Shown here one piece after another: positions 27,072 through 38,421 of a DNA stretch of 45,056 nucleotides. Source of the DNA: Akkermansia muciniphila (lineage in GTDB: Bacteria > Verrucomicrobiota > Verrucomicrobiia > Verrucomicrobiales > V1-33); assembly GCA_945900785.1 (NCBI GenBank), contig CAMDJM010000036.1:1-45056 (forward strand). The letters run 5' to 3'. The notes below the pieces were generated by a model. That model worked only from the letters and a program-made list of their open reading frames with translations, made no database searches and was not told the DNA's origin. Made by a program: the position numbers and the translations under genes. The first letter of the stretch is position 1. Each line of letters starts with the position of its first letter.

Positions 27072-27823
27072 CTGGACGCTTTTTCCAAATACCACTTGTC
27101 AGCCAGATGGGTAATGCTGAGTCCCTGCTCCCCGGCAAAGCGCGTGGCCGCCAGGCGCACGCCGTCCCAGCCCCAGTCATCCCCGACGAGGATACCGCCC
27201 GGCAGCACCAGATCCCAATAACTGACCAGATCCGCATAGACATCGTCCTCCTCGTGGCTGCCGTCGATATAGATCAGGCCGGCCTTGATCCCATAACGCC
27301 GGAACCACAGGGCTCCGATGGTGGCCGTCTGCGGAAAGGGCGTGATCAGGGCTTCGCACTTCTGATGCATCACGTTGGCCACAAATTGATAGTAGACAGT
27401 GGGGTAGCCGTTCCGGCATTTCAGGGAAAGATAGCGTTCCGGGTCCTTCTGATCCGTCCAAAACTCCACCGCGCCCAGCCAGGTATCCACGCAGATGATC
27501 TCCGGGGCCAGACCCAGCTTTTGCGCCACCTTGGCCATGTGAATGGCCGAGCCTCCCTTCCAGGTGCCAACTTCGATGATGCGGGCGGGCTTCAGGCGTG
27601 CCAGCAATTGATCAAAGGCCGGGGACTGGCTGCCCCAGCCGTGCAAATCCTCCGGATAGTCTGCCAGCGGGAAATTTTGATAAGGGCTTTCCGCATGGAT
27701 CATGGACATCACCCGCCCTGCGGACTGATCCAGCCCCACGGCTCCCGCTGCGACCGCCGGGCGGAGCTTGGTGATGCTGAAGCCAAGGCGGTAAAAAACA
27801 GTTTTGAGTAGGGATTTTAACAT
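27068..27823 (-). CDS. Class I SAM-dependent methyltransferase (Methyltransf_24 type)
   Basis: A 251-residue protein with a methyltransferase fold similar to cephalosporin hydroxylase/CmcI-like and sugar O-methyltransferase proteins. The SAM-binding glycine loop is RIIEVGTWKGGSAIHMA, followed by IICVDTWLGAVEFW and GLIYIDGSHEEDDVYADLVSYW, where the acidic residues resemble metal-binding positions in this group, then LPGGILVGDDWGW. ATG at 27823 begins MLKSLLKTVFY; an in-frame ATG at 27913 would add a segment with no family match. Substrate is unknown. It converges with the PIN remnant. Confidence 0.82.
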   Translation of the reverse strand: MLKSLLKTVFYRLGFSITKLRPAVAAGAVGLDQSAGRVMSMIHAESPYQNFPLADYPEDLHGWGSQSPAFDQLLARLKPARIIEVGTWKGGSAIHMAKVAQKLGLAPEIICVDTWLGAVEFWTDQKDPERYLSLKCRNGYPTVYYQFVANVMHQKCEALITPFPQTATIGALWFRRYGIKAGLIYIDGSHEEDDVYADLVSYWDLVLPGGILVGDDWGWDGVRLAATRFAGEQGLSITHLADKWYLEKASS

Positions 27824-27967
27824 AAAAATGGAATCGCGGGGATGACGGGCGATTCCTTCCTTAAACGCCGGGGCGGCGGCTTTCACGTGGAAAAATCGGC
27901 CCTGGTGAGCCAAGGGACCCTTTGCGTCCCCCTGCCCGGCGTGTTATGGGTCAATTCAAATCCCCCC

Positions 27968-28660
27968 ATGCCTGACCGTTGCTTCCGCCCTCCCGCCTGG
28001 CTTTGGCTGTTGTGTGGGTTGTTATGCCAATGTGCCGCGCCCCCTCATCAACGGAAGGCGGATCCCCCGGGCGGAGCTTGGCACCGGGTGACCACCCGCC
28101 TGGCCAAGGCGGTGCCGCAGGATCAGGAGAGCCATCCGGTGCAGTGGCAGTTTTCCATCCGGGAAGGGTCCGGCACCAACGCCCGCTCCTGGCCGGACGG
28201 GCGGATCGAAGTGACAGCGGGCACCCTTGGTTTTGTCCAAGGGGAGGCGGAACTGGCCGCCGTCATCGCGCATGAAATGGCTCATGTTTTTTGCCGCCAT
28301 GGTTGGGAGCGCTCCATGGAATCGTGGGCGGTGGTGCTGGCGGGGGGAGCGTTGGGGGCCGTGCTGGCGGCTCAGGGAAACGATGCCAGCACCGCCCTGG
28401 GCAGTGCCTCCGGTGCCATCCTCACTGTTTCCCTGACCGCTCTCACCGCCCGCCAGCGGGATCAGGAAGATGAGGCCGACCGCGTCAGCCTCGACCTGAT
28501 GCGCCGCGCCGGCTATTCCCCGGAGGCGGCGGTTCGTTTTTGGCAGCGCTACACCACCGCCCGGGCCCGGCTGGGCCTGGGGAAGGCGCATTGGTGGAAA
28601 AGTCATCCGCCGGATGCCTTGCGGGTGCAGCGCTTGCAGGACGCTGCCGCCGCCCGATAA
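27968..28660 (+). CDS. M48-family metalloprotease, probable lipoprotein
   Basis: A 230-residue zinc protease of the M48 family, likely periplasmic quality control, similar to the short LoiP/YcaL type. ATG at 27968 gives a signal with a hydrophobic core (AWLWLLCGLLCQCAA) and a loosely fitting lipobox cysteine. The catalytic motif HEMAH is near residue 102-106, with the downstream acidic ligand in DQEDEADRVSLDLMRRAGYSP. The C-terminus has WWKSHPPDALRVQRLQ, the usual SxHP substrate-binding element. The next gene starts eight bases later, so they probably form a transcript. Confidence 0.9.
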   Translation: MPDRCFRPPAWLWLLCGLLCQCAAPPHQRKADPPGGAWHRVTTRLAKAVPQDQESHPVQWQFSIREGSGTNARSWPDGRIEVTAGTLGFVQGEAELAAVIAHEMAHVFCRHGWERSMESWAVVLAGGALGAVLAAQGNDASTALGSASGAILTVSLTALTARQRDQEDEADRVSLDLMRRAGYSPEAAVRFWQRYTTARARLGLGKAHWWKSHPPDALRVQRLQDAAAAR

Positions 28661-28667
28661 CTGAGCG

Positions 28668-29453
28668 ATGGATGCCCGTGCCTGTGCCGATGTTTTTGAC
28701 TTTTCCGTCGTGGATGAGTCAGCGGACTGGATCGTGGTCAATAAGCCGGCCCCGCTCCAGATCCACCCGTCCAAGCCGGGCGGCCCGCCCACCCTCTGGC
28801 ATGGGCTGCGCGCCCTGCTAGCCTATGACCTGGCCAATGGCAGCGCCCTGTCCATCATCAACCGGCTTGACCGGGAGACCAGCGGTCTTGTCCTCATCGC
28901 CAAAAACCCCGCGAGCGCCCGCGCCTTCAACAAGGCCATGATGCGCCGTGAAATCACCAAGGAATACACCGCCCTGGTGAGCGGCTGGCCTGACAAAGAT
29001 GAGTGGAGCGTGGAAGCCCCCATCCTGCGCCGCGGGGAGGTGGAGGATTCCCCGGTCTATCTCATGCAAAGGGTCCACCCGGACGGCGTGCCATCAGTGA
29101 CGCACTTCCGCGTCCTGCAACGTCTGAGGCAACCCACCACGGCGGGGGACCGCTTTGCCCTGATCGCCGCCGTGCCGCATACCGGGCGCATGCACCAGAT
29201 CCGCGTTCACCTGCAGCATAGCGGCTATTCCGTGGTGGGTGATAAGCTCTACGGCCCTGGCTCCCAGTGGTATCTCCGGCAGATCAGTGAGGGCTGGACC
29301 CCGGCAGCCCAGGAAGCCCTGCTCCTGCCAAGGCAGGCCCTGCATTCCAGCCGGCTGGGCGTCACCCTGAGCGGTCAGGCTCCTCTGCGGTGGGAAGCCC
29401 CCCTGCCGGTGGAATGGGGGCAAATCCTGGCAGGAGCTGAAGCGCAGACTTGA
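28668..29453 (+). CDS. RluA-family RNA pseudouridine synthase
   Basis: A 261-residue enzyme that isomerises specific uridines in rRNA or tRNA to pseudouridine. WIVVNKPAPLQIHPS begins the catalytic domain; the catalytic aspartate is in IINRLDRETSGLVLIAKN. Later motifs are KEYTALVSGWP and PHTGRMHQIRVHLQHSGYSVVGDKLYG. No S4 RNA-binding domain precedes it, so it belongs to the RluA/RluC-type branch lacking S4. The target position cannot be assigned from sequence. Confidence 0.93.
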   Translation: MDARACADVFDFSVVDESADWIVVNKPAPLQIHPSKPGGPPTLWHGLRALLAYDLANGSALSIINRLDRETSGLVLIAKNPASARAFNKAMMRREITKEYTALVSGWPDKDEWSVEAPILRRGEVEDSPVYLMQRVHPDGVPSVTHFRVLQRLRQPTTAGDRFALIAAVPHTGRMHQIRVHLQHSGYSVVGDKLYGPGSQWYLRQISEGWTPAAQEALLLPRQALHSSRLGVTLSGQAPLRWEAPLPVEWGQILAGAEAQT

Positions 29454-29535
29454 AAGTCCCCTCATCCCATTCGAATTCCTCCACGTTGTGCAGGGAGGGA
29501 AAAACCACCCTGCCACCCGCTCCGTTGCCCTATTT

Positions 29536-30507
29536 ATGAATCTCAGGTTCTATCCCAAGCCCGCTCTGCGCTTCCTTTCTGCCATCCTGGGCCTGCTATT
29601 GCTATTGCCAGCCTGCAGCGTGGTGGAGCGGGCCGGCATGGCCGTGCTCTACCGGCAGGCCGCCCTGCCGGAGCCACAGTCGGCGAAAAACCTGGCTTAT
29701 GGCCCGGAGGCGGGGCAGAAATTGAATCTCTTCCTGCCCGCGCTGGAAACCAAATCCGGCTGGCCTGTCGTGCTCTTCGTGCATGGCGGCAGCTGGGTGA
29801 GTGGAGATCGGGATCTCACCGTCGGCGGGGCGGATGTTTATGGAAACATCGGCCGCTACCTCGCCTCCCAGGGCATCGGCGCGGCCATCATCAGCTATCG
29901 CCTGCAGCCGCAGGCCACCTGGCAGGAACAGGTGGCGGATGTGGCCCGCGCCGCCGGGTGGATTCACCGCCACCTCGCGGCCCGGGGAGGCGACCCGGAT
30001 CGGATCTTTTTCATGGGCCATTCTGCCGGTGCCCAGCTGGCCGCGTTCACCGCGCTCAATCGCCCGGCCTTGCAGAAAGCCGGGGTGCCTGCCCATGCCG
30101 TGCGTGGCGTGATTGCGGTGAGCGGGGCGGGGATGGATTTGGGGGATGCCCGGACTTACGCCCTTGGGCACGATCCAGCTTACTACCGGAGCCTGGTTGA
30201 TCCCAAGGGACAAAACCCGCAGTGGGCGCGGGATGCCTCCGTCACCAGCTTCATCCGGAAAACATCGCCGCCCTTTTTGGTCCTCTACGGAGCGTCCGAG
30301 GAAAAGCCCATGATCCGGCAATCGGTCAGGCTCCATGAGGCACTGGGTGAACAGGGCATCTTCTCAAAAATCCTGGCCATTCCCCGTCAGGGGCATTCCC
30401 TCATGGTGCTGGCCCTCAGCCGGCCTGACAAAATGGCCGGTCCCGCCACGGTGGACTTCATCCGCCGCTTCAGCCCTCCCGCCGGAAGACCGCCAGCCAG
30501 TTATTGA
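29536..30507 (+). CDS. Alpha/beta hydrolase lipoprotein (BD-FAE/carboxylesterase type)
   Basis: A 323-residue esterase-like enzyme. ATG at 29536 opens a lipoprotein signal with lipobox LLPAC. The oxyanion motif HGGSW is near residue 90, the nucleophile elbow GHSAGAQLAAF near 170, and the acid and histidine probably in LVLYGASEE and GHSLMVL. The motif set matches the BD-FAE/hormone-sensitive-lipase group that deacylates small esters. ATG at 29536 is chosen over a farther in-frame ATG at 29488 because it gives a clean signal peptide. Its 3' end overlaps the convergent methyltransferase by 38 bases. Confidence 0.88.
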   Translation: MNLRFYPKPALRFLSAILGLLLLLPACSVVERAGMAVLYRQAALPEPQSAKNLAYGPEAGQKLNLFLPALETKSGWPVVLFVHGGSWVSGDRDLTVGGADVYGNIGRYLASQGIGAAIISYRLQPQATWQEQVADVARAAGWIHRHLAARGGDPDRIFFMGHSAGAQLAAFTALNRPALQKAGVPAHAVRGVIAVSGAGMDLGDARTYALGHDPAYYRSLVDPKGQNPQWARDASVTSFIRKTSPPFLVLYGASEEKPMIRQSVRLHEALGEQGIFSKILAIPRQGHSLMVLALSRPDKMAGPATVDFIRRFSPPAGRPPASY

Positions 30508-31132
30508 AAGGGGTGCGGCCATAGAGCGGCCGGAGCGTGCCTGTGAGACCGGCCTGTGTGAGGATAGCGGTGAGCCCAGCCGCCGTGGGATAGTGCACCG
30601 GGGCCGCCTGCATCCAGTTCAGCCGGTTCGCCATGCGGTCGCACCAGCGGGTGAACTGGAAGCGGCGCCCGGGAGAGTCCAGACCACTGCGGATGATCAG
30701 CGCCCCACCCGGCATGACCCGCGCAGCTGCGGCATTGAGCAGGCGGGTTTGCCCGTCAGGAGGAAAATATTGCAGGATATCCAGGATCGTCACCGAGCCC
30801 ATATGCTCCGGCAGCGTGATCCGGGCATCGCCCTGGACAAAAGTGAGCCCACTAGCCCCGATCTTCTGGAGCACATGGTGGGCGGCTTCGATTTTCCGGG
30901 GATCATAGTCGATGCCGTGGATGGCCTGGGCATAGCCATGCGCCCGCAGGTAAAAGCTAAGCACGCCCATGCCGCAGCCCAGATCCAGCAAGGGGCCGGC
31001 AGCCTGCTCCAGGGCTTCCCGCACTGCGGGGTAGAGGGGATCTGTGGCTACCTTGACCGCCACATACCACCGGCCATGACTATCAGGAAAAACCCTGGCA
31101 AACTTCCGCAGGGAAAACGGCGCTGCCTTCAT
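30470..31132 (-). CDS. Class I SAM-dependent methyltransferase
   Basis: A 220-residue methyltransferase with glycine loop LLDLGCGMGVLSFYLRAHG, the acidic ribose-binding motif GIDYDPRKIEAAH, FVQGDARITLP and LDILQYFPPDGQTRLLNAAA. ATG at 31132 overlaps the glycosyltransferase stop by four bases (ATGA), which fixes the start and implies coupled translation. By neighbourhood (glycosyltransferase upstream, divergent FabZ-like dehydratase) it may belong to a lipid or polyketide-like envelope pathway; the substrate is unknown. Confidence 0.88.
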   Translation of the reverse strand: MKAAPFSLRKFARVFPDSHGRWYVAVKVATDPLYPAVREALEQAAGPLLDLGCGMGVLSFYLRAHGYAQAIHGIDYDPRKIEAAHHVLQKIGASGLTFVQGDARITLPEHMGSVTILDILQYFPPDGQTRLLNAAAARVMPGGALIIRSGLDSPGRRFQFTRWCDRMANRLNWMQAAPVHYPTAAGLTAILTQAGLTGTLRPLYGRTPFNNWLAVFRREG

Positions 31133-32025
31133 GCTGGTGGGACTTGATTTGCCAGGACCGCCTCCCCACCGGCCACCCCACCGGCCACACGCGAGCGCCC
31201 GGCCAGATGGCGGACCAGCAGCAGGGGCCAGCGCAGCACTGCACCCGGGAAATGCCGGAGAAACAAGGTCACCAGCCTCACATTGTCCCTCAGATAGTGA
31301 TAGTGGGACACCCCGCCCTCGGCCTTGCTCAGGTAGCGCACCGGCGTCGGCACATTGATGATCGGCACCCCGCGCCAGCACAGCAGGATGCCCGCCTCGC
31401 ATTCAAAATCATAGCGCCGCCCAAACCAGGTGGACTCCATCACCCCGATCAAATCTGTCAGGGGAAACAACCGCATGCCGAACAGTGAATCCCCGATCCC
31501 CCACCAGCCCGACTGCAGATTGACCAAGAAATTCGCCACCTTCCGGCCCATTACCCGCTCCGTGGGCGCATTGGGGGGAAAGACCGGTTTTCCAAAAACC
31601 AGCGCTTCCGGATGCCGGACGGAGAGTTCCATGTATAGGGCGATTTGTCCGGTGGGGTGTTGCCCGTCCGCATCAAAAGATAACAAGTGCGTGAATCCCG
31701 CTTCCCGGGCCAGCCGCGCCCCGCTTAGCACAGCGGCTCCTTTGCCCAGATTCCGCTCATGGCGGATCACGCGGAGCTGGGATTCAGTCGCGGCCAGGGC
31801 TTCCAGTTGCTCGGTCGTCCCGTCATCGCTCCCATCCGTCACCACCCACACCGGAGCCCAGGCCGCCAGAGCATCCCGCACCGTTTCCAGCACCTTGGGG
31901 CCGGTATTGTAGGTAGGGATCAGCAGCAAATGGGTAGAGGAGGGGTCAGGCACAGGGAGAAAAAGCGGGGGGAAGGGATTTTCCTTCCTAAACGTGCCGG
32001 CTCCTGGCCATGCAAGCGCGCGCAT
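31129..32025 (-). CDS. Family 2 glycosyltransferase
   Basis: A 298-residue GT-A fold enzyme using a nucleotide sugar or dolichyl/undecaprenyl-type acceptor. LLLIPTYNTGPKVLETV opens the domain, then VVTDGSDDGT, RHERNLGKGAAVLSGARLA and the metal-binding LLSFDADGQHP (DxD). The late part has SLFGMRLFPL and RYDFECEAGILLCWRGVPI, resembling DPM1/DPG synthase-like members. The C-terminus is amphipathic without clear transmembrane helices. The first ~30 residues lack family match, so the true start may be internal. Coupled to the downstream methyltransferase. Confidence 0.88.
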   Translation of the reverse strand: MRALAWPGAGTFRKENPFPPLFLPVPDPSSTHLLLIPTYNTGPKVLETVRDALAAWAPVWVVTDGSDDGTTEQLEALAATESQLRVIRHERNLGKGAAVLSGARLAREAGFTHLLSFDADGQHPTGQIALYMELSVRHPEALVFGKPVFPPNAPTERVMGRKVANFLVNLQSGWWGIGDSLFGMRLFPLTDLIGVMESTWFGRRYDFECEAGILLCWRGVPIINVPTPVRYLSKAEGGVSHYHYLRDNVRLVTLFLRHFPGAVLRWPLLLVRHLAGRSRVAGGVAGGEAVLANQVPPA

Positions 32026-32086
32026 GAAACCCGGGAAGCCGCTTGCCCCCAGGGACCGAATCTCTTACGGGCAGGCCTTCCCTGCC

Positions 32087-32521
32087 ATGCCCTCCCCTTT
32101 CAGCGCACTGCCCCATGGGCCCTCCTTCCGCTTTGTCGATCAAGTGACCAGCCTCACGCCCGGCATCTCCGGCACCGGGACCTATACGCTGCGCGGGGAT
32201 GAGGACTTTTTGTCAGGGCACTTCCCGGGCCATCCGCTGATGCCGGGGGTCCTCCTGATCGAAGCCGTGGCCCAACTGGGCGGCGTGGTGGCGCAAAGCG
32301 ATCCCACAATCCCCGCCCTCGCCGATTTGAAACTCACCGCCGTGCGTGGGGCCAAAATCACCGGCAGCGCCGTGCCCGGAGAAGTCCTTGAAATCCAGGC
32401 CAGCGTGGCCGGACGCATGGGCTCCCTGATCCAGGTGCAGGGGGAAGTCCGCTGCGCCGGGCGCCTGTTGCTCACTGCCCAGATCACCCTGAGCGGGACG
32501 CCCATCAGCGCCCTGCCATGA
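32087..32521 (+). CDS. FabZ-like 3-hydroxyacyl-ACP dehydratase (hotdog fold)
   Basis: A 144-residue hotdog protein. FRFVDQVTSLTPG and SGHFPGHPLMPGVLLIEAVAQLGG carry the catalytic His and Glu of FabZ, which dehydrates 3-hydroxyacyl chains on acyl carrier protein. The later part fits the beta-sheet but with few FabZ-specific residues. ATG at 32087 gives standard FabZ length; ATG at 32024 is an alternative. Divergent from the glycosyltransferase/methyltransferase pair, an arrangement seen around secondary lipid or aryl-polyene-like pathways. A housekeeping FabZ elsewhere is likely. Confidence 0.82.
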   Translation: MPSPFSALPHGPSFRFVDQVTSLTPGISGTGTYTLRGDEDFLSGHFPGHPLMPGVLLIEAVAQLGGVVAQSDPTIPALADLKLTAVRGAKITGSAVPGEVLEIQASVAGRMGSLIQVQGEVRCAGRLLLTAQITLSGTPISALP

Positions 32522-32963
32522 TCAGCGCCGGTGGCGGCTGAAATCAAAAACCGTCAGGCCCCCCGGGCGAATCATTCAGGGATGGAAGGGAGCAGCCCGG
32601 GTTTTCACAGGGGGAGAAGAGAGTTCCAGCGCGCCGGGAACCGGGCGTCACTCCCCACTCCTGAACCGTTTCCCCCGGGAAGTTTCCGGCGCTTGGCCAA
32701 AAAATTTCCGGACAAGCCGCAACCCGCCCGGAAAGTTATCCGCGAAACCAAATCAGCCGCGTCGCGGCGACCTATCGCGGAAGGCCTCCTTGAAAACGGG
32801 GAACGTTGGGCCGCCGCGATGCGGCCCGATGACACGATGACCGGTTTCCGAAGGTTCCGTTAGCACTCCACCCATGGTTATTCACCGGGTGCCTTGCCGC
32901 CACTAAAATCGATTCAGACAAACTCTTGACTTGATCCAGTATTATGTTCATTAAAGCACGCCA
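32522..32963. other. Intergenic region before the Fur-type regulator
   Basis: No gene is supported in these 442 bases. The last 40 bases hold a possible promoter: TTGACT at 32926-32931 with CATTAA 17 bases downstream (32949-32954). The AT-rich ATTATGTTCATTAA (32941-32954) is a loose inverted repeat that could be a Fur/PerR-type box. Nothing recognisable was seen in 32522-32900. Confidence 0.35.
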
Positions 32964-35814
<2,851 letters not shown>

Positions 35815-35830
35815 CCAGGTTGGCGCTCGG

Positions 35831-35861
35831 ATGGCGGCCCGGAAACGGGCCGCCATTTTTT
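35831..35861 (+). terminator. Rho-independent terminator after katG
   Basis: A perfect 11-bp stem, ATGGCGGCCCG / CGGGCCGCCAT, closes a GAAA loop and is followed by TTTTT. It ends 47 bases after the katG stop. Confidence 0.95.
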
Positions 35862-35964
35862 GTCAAGATTCGGAGCCCTCCTGCCCGTAGCAACCATATC
35901 ACACTGGACCGGCAAATCCGGATTGACTGAAACCACAGGGGCCGGGGCTGCGTGCTCCCTTGGG

Positions 35965-36864
35965 TTAATGGCCTACCAGGTCCAGCTCGGGCTTGAAGTC
36001 GGAGGCGTGGTAGGAACTGCGGACGAGGGGACCGGAGGCGACGTGACGGAAGCCTTTTTCCTCCGCGATGACCTTGAGTTTGGCGAATTGGTCCGGGTGG
36101 ATGTATTCCACGACAGGAAGATGTTTCGCGGAGGGGCGGAGGTATTGGCCGAGGGTAAGCACGGTGACACCGGCTTCGCGCAGGTCGTCGAGGGCCTGGA
36201 GGACTTCAGCTTCGGTTTCGCCGAGGCCGAGCATGATGCCACTCTTGGTGGCGATGCGGTCGCCGGACATTTCCTTGGCACGCTTCAGGACGTGGAGGCT
36301 GCGGCGATACATGGCACGGCTGCGGACGAGCAGGGTAAGGCGCTCCACGGTTTCCAGGTTGTGATTGAAGATGTGGGGACGGGCATCCATCACGGTTTTC
36401 AGGGCGTCGTCCTTGCCGTTAAAGTCGGGAACGAGGATTTCAATGGTGATGCCAGGGTTTTCGGTGCGCACCGCTTCGATGGTTTCGGCAAAATGCTGCG
36501 CTCCGCCATCGGCAAGGTCATCGCGGGCCACTGCGGTGATCACCACGTGGTTCAGGCCCATGCGCTTGGTGGCAGTGGCGACGCGGGCGGGTTCGTCGGC
36601 TTCAAGAGCGAAGGGCTTGGCCGTTTTGACGGCGCAGAAGCCGCAGGCACGGGTGCAGCGGTCCCCCGCGATCATGAAGGTGGCGGTGCCCTGGCTCCAG
36701 CATTCCCAGCGGTTCGGGCACTGGGCTTCCTCACAGACGGTGTGCAGTTTCAGGTCGGACACCATGGATTTGGTGGACCAGAAAACGGGGTTGGTAGGCA
36801 GGCGGACCTTGATCCACGGGGGTTTCTTATCGGTATGCAGCGCCGGATCGAGCTTAGGGGGCAT
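35965..36864 (-). CDS. lipA: Lipoyl synthase
   Basis: A radical SAM enzyme (299 aa) that inserts two sulfurs into protein-bound octanoate to make lipoate. The auxiliary [4Fe-4S] cluster cysteines are 44, 49 and 55 (CEEAQCPNRWEC); the radical SAM cluster cysteines are 70, 74 and 77 (CTRACGFC). The remaining TIM-barrel motifs fit the family. Length and motif spacing are standard, so function is secure. It lies about 195 bases downstream of the aminotransferase gene on the same strand; that gap holds no gene. Confidence 0.98.
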   Translation of the reverse strand: MPPKLDPALHTDKKPPWIKVRLPTNPVFWSTKSMVSDLKLHTVCEEAQCPNRWECWSQGTATFMIAGDRCTRACGFCAVKTAKPFALEADEPARVATATKRMGLNHVVITAVARDDLADGGAQHFAETIEAVRTENPGITIEILVPDFNGKDDALKTVMDARPHIFNHNLETVERLTLLVRSRAMYRRSLHVLKRAKEMSGDRIATKSGIMLGLGETEAEVLQALDDLREAGVTVLTLGQYLRPSAKHLPVVEYIHPDQFAKLKVIAEEKGFRHVASGPLVRSSYHASDFKPELDLVGH

Positions 36865-37058
36865 GATGAGGTCAATGTGAAGGGCTGGCCGGGCTTTGCA
36901 AGCCGGTTGGCAGGGTCAGTGGGATTTGGATATTGCCCATCCGGGGAGGGCAAATCAAAATCCCCCCAACCTGCCATCACCCGCTCTTTGCCATCACTTT
37001 TGCCCCTCAGGGGGCAGGTGGGCATTACAGGAGAGAAGGGCGCGACGAGGGGCGGCGC

Positions 37059-38228
37059 TTAGTGGGCCTTGCAGAACTCCTCGAAGCGGTCGAGGCCGTT
37101 TTTGATGACATCGAGGCTGCAGGCGTAGCTGAAGCGGACGGTGTCATCCGCCCCAAAGGCGATGCCGGGGACGACGGCGACGTGGCTGCGGATGAGAAGT
37201 TTTTCCGCGAAGTTCATGCTGGTCAGGCCGGTTTTGCCGATGTTGACCAGGTAGTAAAAAGCCCCTTTGGGCTCGACGAAGCTGATGTTATTGATCTTGG
37301 ACAGCCGGGAGGCCATATAGCCGCGGCGGATGTCAAACTCGGCGCGCATGTCTTCAATGACGTTCGGGTCGCCTTGGAGGGCGGCAAGGGCACCCCACTG
37401 GGCAAAGGTGGCGGGGGCGCTGGTGGTGTGGCTCTGGATGGTGTCGATGGCTTCGGCGATTTTCTTGTTGGCAGTGGCGGTGTAGCCGATGCGCCAGCCC
37501 GTCATGCTATAGGCTTTGGAGAAGCCATTGATAACGATGGTGAGGTTGCGCAGTTCCTGGGAAAGGCTGGCGATGCTGACGTGCTCGGTGTCATCGTAGA
37601 CCAGCTTTTCGTAGATCTCGTCGGAGAGGATGAGGATGTCTTCCGCGAGGGCGATTTCGCCAAGGGCTTCGAGTTCTTCCCGGGAGTAAACGACCCCGGT
37701 GGGGTTGCCGGGGCTGTTGATGATGACCATCTTGGTGGAAGGGCTCATGGCTCCTTCGAACTGATCGGCGGTCATTTTCCAGTCATTTTCCTGCTTGGTG
37801 TGGACGATGATGGGGGTGGCTCCGGCGAGACGGACCATGTCCGGGTAGCTGGTCCAGAAGGGGGCGGGGATGATGACTTCATCGCCCGGGCCGCAGGTGG
37901 CGAGGATAGTGTTGTAGCACGAATGTTTGGCTCCGCAGTTGATGCTGATGAGGTCGGGGGTGTAGTTGAGGCCGTTATCGGCTTTCAGCTTGGCACAGAT
38001 GGCTTCACGCAATTCCAGGAGACCGGCGCTGGCAGTGTATTTGGTTTTCCCGGCGGCGAGGGCGGCCACGGCGGCGTCTTTGATGTAAGCGGGAGTGTCC
38101 ATGTCCGGTTCCCCGGCACCGAAGGAGCAGACGTCGATGCCATCTTTCTTCATTTTGGCGGCCTGGGCGGTGACGGCAAGGGTGATGGAGGGGGCGATTT
38201 CAGCGATGGCGGGCGTGACGAAGTCCAT
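37059..38228 (-). CDS. PLP-dependent aminotransferase, class I (AspC/AAT type)
   Basis: A 389-residue fold-type I aminotransferase. INSPGNPTGVVYSREEL binds the cofactor phosphate region, DEIYEKLVYDD supplies the pyridine aspartate/tyrosine, NGFSKAYSMTGWRIGY contains the Schiff-base lysine, and RFSYACS has the carboxylate-binding arginine. The profile matches bacterial aspartate/prephenate aminotransferases of subgroup Ib. ATG at 38228 starts at the conserved N-terminus; an upstream ATG at 38330 adds only an odd proline-rich stretch. Substrate is likely aspartate but not proven. Confidence 0.92.
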   Translation of the reverse strand: MDFVTPAIAEIAPSITLAVTAQAAKMKKDGIDVCSFGAGEPDMDTPAYIKDAAVAALAAGKTKYTASAGLLELREAICAKLKADNGLNYTPDLISINCGAKHSCYNTILATCGPGDEVIIPAPFWTSYPDMVRLAGATPIIVHTKQENDWKMTADQFEGAMSPSTKMVIINSPGNPTGVVYSREELEALGEIALAEDILILSDEIYEKLVYDDTEHVSIASLSQELRNLTIVINGFSKAYSMTGWRIGYTATANKKIAEAIDTIQSHTTSAPATFAQWGALAALQGDPNVIEDMRAEFDIRRGYMASRLSKINNISFVEPKGAFYYLVNIGKTGLTSMNFAEKLLIRSHVAVVPGIAFGADDTVRFSYACSLDVIKNGLDRFEEFCKAH

Positions 38229-38421
38229 GAAAAGTGGGATGGGCAGGTTGGGATGTGGAGATGGGGGGGCCTCAGGGGCTTGCCTGATGGGGCGGGCAAA
38301 AGACAGCGGACGAACGGTCTTGTCAACCACGGTAGCCCTGAAGAACCCGGAAAATTGAGAGGAACCAAGGTTTCAACGCCTGATTCAGCCGATTTTCCGT
38401 CAGAGGATCGGGGGCGGGCGT

